Assembly (NCBI RefSeq): GCF_900094595.1
Contig: NZ_FMAD01000003.1
Span: 532,362 to 596,361, forward strand
DNA length: 64,000 nt
Direction: 5' to 3'
From: Cupriavidus alkaliphilus
GTDB lineage: Bacteria > Pseudomonadota > Gammaproteobacteria > Burkholderiales > Burkholderiaceae
The notes beneath the pieces are model-generated. The model had not been told where the DNA came from. It saw only the letters and a list, made by a program, of their open reading frames with translations, and did no database searches. The position numbers were made by a program, and so were the translations under genes. Positions 57,518-64,000 of this stretch are shown here, in pieces; positions within the stretch are counted from its first letter, which is position 1, and each line of letters begins with the position of its first letter.

Positions 57518-59296
57518 TCAGAACGTGCGGGCCTTCGGCGGCACGCTTTCCACCGTCAGCGGTTCCATCTTCACCGGCTTGTAGTCGAGGCGGTTGCCTT
57601 CGCTGTAGAACAGCGTGTGCTTGAGCCAGTTCTGGTCGTCGCGGTTGGGGAAGTCGCTGTGCGCGTGGGCACCGCGCGATTCCTTGCGGGCGGCCGCCGA
57701 GATCATGGTGGCCTTGGCCACTTCCACCAGGTTGGCCACTTCCAGGGCTTCCACCAGCGCGGTGTTGAAGACCTTGGACTTGTCCTTCAGGTGGATGTTG
57801 TCGGCACGCTCGGACACTTCCAGGATGCGCTCGACGCCTTCGTCCATCAGCTTCTGGGTACGGAACACGCCGGCATGCGACTGCATGTTCTTGCGGATGT
57901 CGTTGGCGACATCCTGCGTGTACTCGCCCGACGACGAAGCCTGCAGCTTGGCCAGGCGCGACAGCGCGCGGTCGGCGGCATCGGCCGGCAGCGGCTTGTG
58001 TTCCTTCTGCTTCAGGTTCTGCGCGATGATGTGGTTGCCGGCGGCGCGGCCGAACACCACCAGGTCGAGCAGCGAGTTGGTGCCCAGGCGGTTGGCGCCG
58101 TGCACCGACACGCACGAGCATTCGCCGATCGCGTAGAAACCGTTGACGACCTCGTTCGGGTTGCCGTTCTTCGGCACCACTACCTGGCCGTGGTAGTTGG
58201 TCGGGATGCCGCCCATCTGGTAGTGGATGGTCGGGACCACCGGGATCGGTTCCTTGATCGCGTCGACGTTGGCGAACTTCAGGCCGATCTCGCGGATCGA
58301 CGGCAGGCGCTTCATGATGGTCTCGGCGCCGACGTGGGTCAGGTCGAGCAGCACGTAGTCGCCGTTCGGGCCGCAGCCGCGGCCTTCCTTGATTTCCTGG
58401 TCCATCGAGCGCGAGACGAAGTCGCGCGGCGCCAGGTCCTTCAGCGTCGGGGCATAGCGCTCCATGAAGCGCTCGCCGTCCTTGTTGCGCAGGATACCGC
58501 CCTCGCCGCGCACGCCTTCGGTGATCAGCACGCCCGCGCCGGCCACGCCGGTGGGGTGGAACTGCCAGAACTCCATGTCTTCCAGCGGCACGCCCGCGCG
58601 CGCGGCCATGCCCAGGCCGTCACCGGTGTTGATGAAGGCGTTGGTGGAAGCGGCGTAGATGCGGCCGGCACCGCCGGTCGCGAACAGCGTGGTCTTGGCC
58701 TCGAGGATGTAGACCTCGCCGGTTTCCATTTCCAGCGCGGTCACGCCCACCACGTCGCCGTCCTGGTCGCGGATCAGGTCCAGCGCCATCCATTCGACGA
58801 AGAAGTGGGTCTTGGCGCGCACGTTGCGCTGGTACAGCGTGTGCAGCAGCGCGTGGCCGGTACGGTCGGCCGCGGCGCAGGCACGCTGCACCGGCTTCTC
58901 GCCGTAGTTGGCGGTGTGGCCGCCGAACGGGCGCTGGTAGATGGTGCCGTCGGGGTTGCGGTCGAACGGCATGCCGAAGTGCTCGAGCTCGTACACGACC
59001 TTCGGCGCTTCCCGGCACATGAACTCGATCGCGTCCTGGTCACCCAGCCAGTCCGAGCCCTTGATGGTGTCGTAGAAGTGATAGTGCCAGTTGTCCTCGC
59101 TCATGTTGCCCAGCGAGGCACCGATGCCGCCCTGCGCCGCCACGGTGTGCGAGCGGGTCGGGAACACCTTGGACAGCACGGCCACGTTCAGGCCGGCTTC
59201 CGCGAGCTGGAGGGATGCGCGCATCCCGGCGCCGCCAGCACCGACGATGACCACGTCAAAGCGGCGACGCGGCAATCCAGTCTTGACTGCGACCAT
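57518..59296 (-). CDS. sdhA: Succinate dehydrogenase flavoprotein subunit SdhA
   Basis: A 592-aa catalytic subunit. GAGGAGMRASLQLAEAG binds FAD; His50 in TRSHTVAAQGG is the covalent FAD site. HPTGVAGAGVLITEGVRGEGG and GANRLGTNSLLDL are active-site and cofactor regions. It begins 3 bases after the sdhD stop. Confidence 0.97.
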   Translation of the reverse strand: MVAVKTGLPRRRFDVVIVGAGGAGMRASLQLAEAGLNVAVLSKVFPTRSHTVAAQGGIGASLGNMSEDNWHYHFYDTIKGSDWLGDQDAIEFMCREAPKVVYELEHFGMPFDRNPDGTIYQRPFGGHTANYGEKPVQRACAAADRTGHALLHTLYQRNVRAKTHFFVEWMALDLIRDQDGDVVGVTALEMETGEVYILEAKTTLFATGGAGRIYAASTNAFINTGDGLGMAARAGVPLEDMEFWQFHPTGVAGAGVLITEGVRGEGGILRNKDGERFMERYAPTLKDLAPRDFVSRSMDQEIKEGRGCGPNGDYVLLDLTHVGAETIMKRLPSIREIGLKFANVDAIKEPIPVVPTIHYQMGGIPTNYHGQVVVPKNGNPNEVVNGFYAIGECSCVSVHGANRLGTNSLLDLVVFGRAAGNHIIAQNLKQKEHKPLPADAADRALSRLAKLQASSSGEYTQDVANDIRKNMQSHAGVFRTQKLMDEGVERILEVSERADNIHLKDKSKVFNTALVEALEVANLVEVAKATMISAAARKESRGAHAHSDFPNRDDQNWLKHTLFYSEGNRLDYKPVKMEPLTVESVPPKARTF

Positions 59297-59299
59297 TTA

Positions 59300-59665
59300 T
59301 TACACCCTCCAGAGAATCTGAGCAGCGTAGCCCGCGCAACCGACGAGCCACAGAATCGTAAGAACTTGCAGCACGAGGCGCACCGCCATCGGCTTCACAT
59401 AGTCCATCCAGATATCGCGCACGCCAATCCAGGCGTGATACAGCAGCGACAGGATGGTCAGGAACGTAATGATCTTCATCCACTGGTTGGCGAAGAGCCC
59501 TGCCCACGCTTCATACGAAGCGCCGTTCGACAGCAGGAAGGCAACAGCCAGGATCACGGTGAAGACCACCATGACCACGGCGGTGACGCGTTGCGCGAGC
59601 CAGTCTTTCAGACCGTAGTGCGCACCGACGACAAGACGCTTGGGACCGATATTGTTATTTGCCAC
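59300..59665 (-). CDS. sdhD: Succinate dehydrogenase membrane anchor SdhD
   Basis: A 121-aa subunit with three helices; HAWIGVRDIWMDYVKP contains the haem-binding His and conserved Asp. With SdhC it holds haem b and the quinone site. 11 bases after sdhC. Confidence 0.94.
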   Translation of the reverse strand: MANNNIGPKRLVVGAHYGLKDWLAQRVTAVVMVVFTVILAVAFLLSNGASYEAWAGLFANQWMKIITFLTILSLLYHAWIGVRDIWMDYVKPMAVRLVLQVLTILWLVGCAGYAAQILWRV

Positions 59666-59676
59666 CTTGATTCTCC

Positions 59677-60087
59677 TCAGAACAGGCCGAACAGCTTCAG
59701 GCCGAAAATCAGGGTAAGCAGCAGGCTCACAACCAGCACGCTGATGGCAGACTTGGCCGAGGCGGGCTTGGAGACACCAACGTGCACATCCAGCAGCAGG
59801 AAGCGGATCCCGGCGCAGAAGTGATGCAGATAACCCCAGATCAGGGCCAGCACAACCAGCTTGACAAAGCCGCCGGACAGAAGGGCCGAGAACTTTGCGA
59901 AGCTCAGTTCGGAGGTGATGCTCTGCTCAAACAGATACAGGACGAAGGGAAGGAGGAGGAACATCAGTGCACCGCTCACGCGATGCAGGATGGATACCTT
60001 GCCGGCCCAGGGCAACCGGTACTTCGCGATCTGCGAAATACCGATATTCCGGAACTCCGGCCTGGCTTGTTTGACGGCTTCAGCCAT
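59677..60087 (-). CDS. sdhC: Succinate dehydrogenase cytochrome b556 subunit SdhC
   Basis: A 136-aa three-helix subunit with the motifs SILHRVSGALMF and LHHFCAGIRFLLLD, the latter including a haem-ligand His. The ATG at 60087 has GGGG upstream and gives the normal N-terminus (MAEAVKQARPEFRNIG); earlier ATGs lack support. First gene of the sdh-gltA run. Confidence 0.94.
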   Translation of the reverse strand: MAEAVKQARPEFRNIGISQIAKYRLPWAGKVSILHRVSGALMFLLLPFVLYLFEQSITSELSFAKFSALLSGGFVKLVVLALIWGYLHHFCAGIRFLLLDVHVGVSKPASAKSAISVLVVSLLLTLIFGLKLFGLF

Positions 60088-60169
60088 GCGAGACCCCATT
60101 AGCGGTAAACAAAGAAACGAAACTGCCATTGCCTGCATGCAACGGGATGCATTAGGGCAAATCCATGAG

Positions 60170-60200
60170 ATTTTAGCGCCTTTGTTGCGCGCTGCACCAA
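60170..60200 (-). promoter_or_regulatory. Candidate sdh promoter
   Basis: TTGGTG (60200-60195) and TAAAAT (60175-60170) read on the minus strand with a 19-base spacer, ~85 bases before sdhC. A GTAAAC (60105-60110) lies 18 bases before the ATG and fits the predicted GTWWAC methylation target. Confidence 0.4.
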
Positions 60201-60359
60201 TAATTTTCTGCTATCACACCCCGACAAGCGCCGCCCGACAATCGCACACAAAGCACATCCGGCGGCCCGCGCCCCGCGACAACCTCCGCGTCGCGCAACA
60301 GACGGCATTTCCATGGCCAACCGACAATAACCGGCGCGTGCAGGGGGCGGCGCCGCGTT

Positions 60360-61262
60360 TCAGCTCAGGTCGTTCTGGTAATAGTGTCGGGTCGTGACAT
60401 AAAGCCCACGGCGCACTTCCACGGGACGATCGCCATAGGTGTAGGAAACGCGCTCGACCGACAACAGCGGCGAGCCCACCGGCACGGACAACAGCCCGGC
60501 CGCGGTTTCATCGGCCGGGACGGCGCGGATTTTCTCCGAGGCGCGGATCATGCGCGTACCGAATTCGGCCTCGAACAATGCATACATGGGCCCCTTCCAC
60601 TCGGTCAGCTTTTCCGCGGTCAGGCCCTTGAAGTTGGCGCCGAGCAGCCAGATTTCGTCCAGCACGGTCGATTCGCCGGAGAAAGTCAGCACCCGGCGGA
60701 TCTGCACCACGCTGTCGCCGGTGCGGATGTCGAGCAATCGCGCGATCTCGGCCGGGGCGCGCAGGCGCTTGCATTCCAGCACATGGCTGGCGCCATAATG
60801 GGGTTCGCCTTCGTCCGGGACGAGGCGCAGGAAGCGGAACTTGACCACGTCTTCATGGTGCGTGGTGACGAAGGTGCCCTTGCCCTGGCGGCGCGCCACC
60901 AGGTTTTCGGCGGCCAGTTCGTCGATGGCCTTGCGCACCGTGCCCTGGCTGACCTTGTAGCGCGACGCCAGCTCCATCTCGCTCGGAATCATCTCGCCCG
61001 GCTTCCATTCGCCGGATTGCAGGCTGCGCGTGATCAGCGCCTTGATCTGCTGGTAAAGCGGGCTGAACGTGGGCGATGGCACTGACTGCAGACCAGGAGC
61101 GGGACCAGAAGCGGCACCAGTTGGCGGGGCGGCCTGCGGCGCGGCGGCCGGCGCGGGCGCCGGCGGCGAAAGCGGCTGCGTCCCGGCGCCAGGCGTGGCG
61201 GCGCCAGATTCCTGCGCGCCGGGTGTGGCTGCGCCGGTCAGGGACGTAGGCAGGGAGGACAT
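60360..61262 (-). CDS. GntR-family (HutC/UTRA) regulator between sdh and mdh
   Basis: A 300-aa regulator. It has an unusual ~70-residue Ala/Pro/Gly-rich N-terminal extension, then the GntR winged helix (about 70-140, LKPGEMIPSEMELASRYKVS-like), then a UTRA effector-binding domain. It lies between the TCA genes sdhC and mdh, so control of TCA or propionate genes is plausible. A 20-bp palindrome lies 55 bases upstream of its start. Effector not known. Confidence 0.9.
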   Translation of the reverse strand: MSSLPTSLTGAATPGAQESGAATPGAGTQPLSPPAPAPAAAPQAAPPTGAASGPAPGLQSVPSPTFSPLYQQIKALITRSLQSGEWKPGEMIPSEMELASRYKVSQGTVRKAIDELAAENLVARRQGKGTFVTTHHEDVVKFRFLRLVPDEGEPHYGASHVLECKRLRAPAEIARLLDIRTGDSVVQIRRVLTFSGESTVLDEIWLLGANFKGLTAEKLTEWKGPMYALFEAEFGTRMIRASEKIRAVPADETAAGLLSVPVGSPLLSVERVSYTYGDRPVEVRRGLYVTTRHYYQNDLS

Positions 61263-61311
61263 AGCGCGATTTCACCACAAAAGGGCGAGTAACGTCCAGC
61301 CTTACGTTAAT

Positions 61312-61336
61312 TGTCTTATGTCTTATATAAGACATA
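61312..61336. promoter_or_regulatory. 20-bp perfect palindrome, candidate GntR operator
   Basis: TATGTCTTATATAAGACATA at 61317-61336 is a perfect inverted repeat. A further half-site (TGTCTTAT) overlaps on its left (61312-61319), seven bases from the next. It ends four bases before the -35 box of the plus-strand promoter. The neighbouring GntR protein is the likely binder. Confidence 0.7.
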
Positions 61337-61340
61337 TGAA

Positions 61341-61370
61341 TTGACAGGATAGAGAGGCCAGGCCTACACT
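61341..61370 (+). promoter_or_regulatory. Promoter candidate toward mdh
   Basis: A perfect TTGACA (61341-61346), 18 bases, TACACT (61365-61370). It is directly downstream of the palindrome, so repression or activation at this site would affect mdh. Confidence 0.6.
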
Positions 61371-61460
61371 CGCGCTGGTCCACGCCCGCGATCGCCCGCC
61401 TCCAGGCCCGCCAGCTGCCGCCCCAGGGCGGAAATGTACCGCGCCCGCGGCGGCACGGTC

Positions 61461-61490
61461 TGGAAATGGCGCCTCGCTTCGCAGTAGACT
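61461..61490 (+). promoter_or_regulatory. Second promoter candidate toward mdh
   Basis: TGGAAA (61461-61466), 18 bases, TAGACT (61485-61490). Weaker match than the upstream promoter, but closer to the gene. Confidence 0.4.
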
Positions 61491-61674
61491 AACGCTTTGT
61501 TGCATCACCATGACCCGTTGTGGCTCTCCCCCACCGGCCCCGCCACCTGGCTCCGGCGGACGGCCGCTCCCCGCTGTGGCGACAACCAGCACCCGGTGAC
61601 ACACCGCGCGCCTCCGCATGGCGCCGGCGCGCCACCGACCGGCATTCCCCCTTCTATCGTTTGGAGATTTACTC

Positions 61675-62658
61675 ATGGCTAAAGCCCCAATGCGCGTCGC
61701 AGTGACCGGCGCCGCTGGCCAGATCGGCTACTCCCTGCTGTTCCGCATCGCCAACGGCGACATGCTGGGCAAAGACCAGCCGGTCATCCTCCAACTGCTC
61801 GACCTCCCGCAAGCCCAGCAAGCCGTCAAGGGCGTGGTGATGGAACTGGAAGACTGCGCGTTCCCGCTGCTGGCCGGCGTGGTCATAACCGATGACCCCA
61901 AGGTTGCCTTCAAGGACGCCGATGTCGCCCTGCTGGTGGGCGCCCGTCCGCGCAGCAAGGGCATGGAGCGCAAGGACCTGCTCGAAGCCAACGCCCAGAT
62001 CTTCACGGTGCAGGGCAAGGCGCTGGACGAAGTCGCCAGCCGCAACGTCAAGGTGCTGGTGGTCGGCAACCCGGCCAACACCAACGCCTACATCGCCATG
62101 AAGTCGGCCCCGAACCTGCCGCGCGAGAACTTCACCGCGATGCTGCGCCTGGACCACAACCGCGCGCTGTCGCAGATCGCCGCCAAGACCGGCAAGCCGG
62201 TGTCGTCGATCGAGAAGCTGTTCGTGTGGGGCAACCACAGCCCGACCATGTACGCCGACTACCGCTACGCCACCGTCGACGGCCAGAGCGTCAAGGACCT
62301 GATCAACGACCCGGTGTGGAACAACGACGTGTTCCTGCCGACCGTCGGCAAGCGCGGCGCCGCCATCATCGAGGCCCGTGGCCTGTCGTCGGCCGCCTCG
62401 GCCGCCAATGCCGCCATCGACCACGTGCGCGACTGGGTGCTGGGCAGCAACGGCAAGGTCGTCACCATGGGCATCCCGTCCAACGGTGAATACGGCATCC
62501 CGGCCGACACCATGTTCGGCTACCCGGTGACCACCGCCAACGGCAAGTACGAAATCGTCAAGGGTCTGGAGATCGACGCCTACAGCCAGGAAAAGATCAA
62601 CATCACCCTGAATGAACTGGAAGAAGAAAAGGCCGGCGTGCAGCATCTGCTGGGCTGA
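61675..62658 (+). CDS. mdh: Malate dehydrogenase Mdh
   Basis: A 327-aa NAD enzyme of the TCA cycle, of the cytosolic-like form common in betaproteobacteria. GAAGQIG (12-18) binds [14 protein letters not shown] follows, and the catalytic His188 is in WGNHSPT. The ATG at 61675 is preceded by TTGGAG. A strong terminator follows. Confidence 0.97.
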   Translation: MAKAPMRVAVTGAAGQIGYSLLFRIANGDMLGKDQPVILQLLDLPQAQQAVKGVVMELEDCAFPLLAGVVITDDPKVAFKDADVALLVGARPRSKGMERKDLLEANAQIFTVQGKALDEVASRNVKVLVVGNPANTNAYIAMKSAPNLPRENFTAMLRLDHNRALSQIAAKTGKPVSSIEKLFVWGNHSPTMYADYRYATVDGQSVKDLINDPVWNNDVFLPTVGKRGAAIIEARGLSSAASAANAAIDHVRDWVLGSNGKVVTMGIPSNGEYGIPADTMFGYPVTTANGKYEIVKGLEIDAYSQEKINITLNELEEEKAGVQHLLG

Positions 62659-62681
62659 TCTTCCGAACGCTCGAAAAAAGG

Positions 62682-62729
62682 ACCGGGGTTCCGCAACGAT
62701 TCAAGAATCGGCGCGGACCCCGGTTTTTT
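62682..62729 (+). terminator. mdh terminator
   Basis: ACCGGGGT-CCGC pairs with GCGGACCCCGGT (one bulged T), with an inner CGATT/AATCG helix, then six Ts. Strong intrinsic terminator. Confidence 0.92.
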
Positions 62730-62786
62730 CATAGGCAGCGCCCAGGCGCCCTGCCCTGTCCGCCAACTTCAACTTCCCGAATCCAC

Positions 62787-63767
62787 GTGCATCCTTCCGA
62801 GGTCTTGTTCCAGGGCGAAGCCATCCCGGTCCAGTTGCCGGTGTGTGACCATTACGCGGGCAGCGAAAAGCTCATGCGCAAGTCGCTGGCCCTGCAACAA
62901 GAGCTTGGCCCGGTCTTCGACATCACCTTCGACTGCGAGGACGGCGCCGCCGTGGGCCACGAGCACGAGCACGCCGAACTGTGCGCGCAGCTGGTCAACG
63001 GCCCGCTCAACGCCCACAACCGCGTGGGCGTGCGCATCCATGACCCGGCCCACCCCAGCTGGCGCCAGGACGTCGACGTACTGGTGCGCGCCGCCGGGGC
63101 GCGGCTGGCCTATGTGGTGGTGCCCAAGGTCACCGACGTGGTCGAGGTGGCGCGCGTGACCGACCATGTCAACCAGGTCGCGCGCAGCGCCGGCATTGCC
63201 CGCCATATCCCGATCCATGTGCTGATCGAAACCCATGCCGCGCTGGAGCAGGCCTTCGATATCGCCGCGCTGGTGCAGGTGGAATGCCTGAGCTTCGGCC
63301 TGATGGACTTTGTCTCGGCGCACCATGGCGCGATCCCCGGCGAGGCCATGCGCTCGCCGCAGCAGTTCGAGCACCCGCTGGTGCGCCGCGCCATGCTGGA
63401 AATCTCCGCCGCGTGCCACCGCCACGGCAAGGTGCCGTCGCACAACGTCAGCACCGACGTGCAGGCGCCGCAACGCGCCGGCGACGATGCGCTGCGCGCG
63501 CGCTGCGAATTCGGCTACTTGCGCAAGTGGAGCATCCATCCGGGCCAGATCGCCCCGATCGTGGCGGCGTTCCGGCCCGGCGCGGAAGAGATCGGCGCGG
63601 CCAGCCAGATCCTGCTGGCCGCGCACGAGAACAACTGGGCGCCGATCCGCCATGAAGGGCAGCTGCACGACCGCGCCAGCTACCGCTATTACTGGTCGCT
63701 GCTGCAGCGTGCGCAGGCCACCGGCACGCCGCTGCCGGCCAATGTGGAAGCGCTGTTCTTCGGCTGA
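62787..63767 (+). CDS. HpcH/HpaI (CitE-like) lyase, GTG start
   Basis: A 326-aa TIM-barrel lyase of the HpcH/HpaI-CitE family. The metal/substrate motif DCEDG is at 49-53, and PKVTDVVEV, HVLIETHAAL and FGLMDFVSAHHG follow in the family's order. Relatives cleave malyl-CoA, methylmalyl-CoA, citramalyl-CoA or citryl-CoA; the sequence does not decide which. The apparent start is GTG at 62787 with no clear ribosome-binding site. It lies between mdh and prpC, which suggests a role near the TCA or methylcitrate cycle. Confidence 0.85.
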   Translation: MHPSEVLFQGEAIPVQLPVCDHYAGSEKLMRKSLALQQELGPVFDITFDCEDGAAVGHEHEHAELCAQLVNGPLNAHNRVGVRIHDPAHPSWRQDVDVLVRAAGARLAYVVVPKVTDVVEVARVTDHVNQVARSAGIARHIPIHVLIETHAALEQAFDIAALVQVECLSFGLMDFVSAHHGAIPGEAMRSPQQFEHPLVRRAMLEISAACHRHGKVPSHNVSTDVQAPQRAGDDALRARCEFGYLRKWSIHPGQIAPIVAAFRPGAEEIGAASQILLAAHENNWAPIRHEGQLHDRASYRYYWSLLQRAQATGTPLPANVEALFFG

Positions 63768-63820
63768 AGCCGGTCCCCCAACCCATCCCATCATCATCCG
63801 CAGTGCCCAAGGAGACACGG

Positions 63821-64000
63821 ATGCCTGCCTCGAAGCTCGCCGCGACCGACCCCACGCCCGCCCCCGCACCCGACACCGGGGCCAGCGCGCCGGCCGCGCC
63901 GCGGGCCAAGAAATCCGTCGCGCTGTCGGGCGTGACCGCCGGCAATACCGCGCTGTGCACCGTCGGCCGTACCGGCAACGACCTGCACTACCGTGGCTAC
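63821..64000 (+). CDS. prpC: 2-Methylcitrate synthase PrpC, 5' part (cut by window end)
   Basis: The first 60 codons of a citrate-synthase-family gene. After an Ala/Pro/Thr-rich lead, KKSVALSGVTAGNTALCTVG and NDLHYRGY match the start of methylcitrate synthases, which join propionyl-CoA and oxaloacetate. AAGGAG lies seven bases before the ATG. The active site is beyond the window, so the choice of PrpC over a second citrate synthase rests on the N-terminus. Confidence 0.82.
   Translation, partial: MPASKLAATDPTPAPAPDTGASAPAAPRAKKSVALSGVTAGNTALCTVGRTGNDLHYRGY

Larger units (their letters stand above)
61263..61674. other. Divergent intergenic region gntR/mdh (412 bp)
   Basis: It holds the operator-like palindrome (61312-61336), two plus-strand promoter candidates (61341-61370 and 61461-61490) and the mdh ribosome-binding site. 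The ~180 bases before mdh are non-coding as far as I can see. Confidence 0.55.

Overview
The window is one contiguous stretch of a high-GC (roughly two-thirds G+C) betaproteobacterial main chromosome. Gene order and protein sequence fit Cupriavidus/Ralstonia (Burkholderiaceae), most likely Cupriavidus. The evidence is the truA-trpF-trpB-methyltransferase-trpA-accD-folC-dedD-cvpA-purF-metZ order, the sdhCDAB-sdhE-gltA / mdh / prpC block, the paired fdxA and thioredoxin-reductase-like ferredoxin reductase, and a Bug-family binding protein. I see no phage, insertion sequence, transposase, integrase, CRISPR array or rRNA. There is one tRNA gene (Asn).

Layout. 1-4.4 kb: the 3' end of rne, a terminator, then the molybdenum-cofactor genes moaA-mobA-moeA. 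4.6-11 kb: a small membrane protein, rmuC, a D-2-hydroxyacid dehydrogenase, an NhaD/CitMHS-like ion transporter, a stand-alone lutC and pncB. 11.4-13.3 kb: fdxA, a ferredoxin-NADP reductase and tRNA-Asn. 13.4-18.1 kb: a minus-strand catabolic cluster (cupin, Bug binding protein, acyl-CoA dehydrogenase, class III CoA-transferase, IclR regulator) with a candidate operator upstream. 18.2-26.8 kb: the complete potassium uptake operon kdpFABCDE, preceded by an overlapping 49-codon membrane-peptide ORF. 27.2-29.8 kb: rpsU (TTG start), a NodIJ-like ABC exporter and a small lipoprotein.

29.8-44.4 kb: a long minus-strand run fimV, truA, trpF, trpB, a DNA methyltransferase, trpA, accD, folC, dedD, cvpA, purF, metZ. 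The metZ leader holds what I read as a SAM-II (SAM-alpha) riboswitch followed by an intrinsic terminator. 44.6-49.3 kb: asd and leuCDB. asd is preceded by a 43-codon ORF rich in Thr and Ile codons that could be an attenuation leader. 49.6-54.5 kb: a complete branched-chain amino acid ABC transporter (livKHMGF). 55-64 kb: gltA-sdhE-sdhBADC on the minus strand, a GntR regulator with a 20-bp perfect palindrome between it and mdh, a CitE-like lyase and the start of prpC (2-methylcitrate synthase), cut by the window end.

Most of the window is conserved housekeeping: amino-acid, cofactor and TCA-cycle genes grouped by pathway. The points I find most worth a second look are regulatory or small: the metZ riboswitch/terminator leader, the methyltransferase coupled to trpB, the ORF overlapping kdpF, the asd leader ORF, the mdh/gntR palindrome and the acyl-CoA dehydrogenase with a relocated catalytic base. 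I do not see a large, wholly undescribed multi-gene system. All calls are from reading the sequence; no database search was run.
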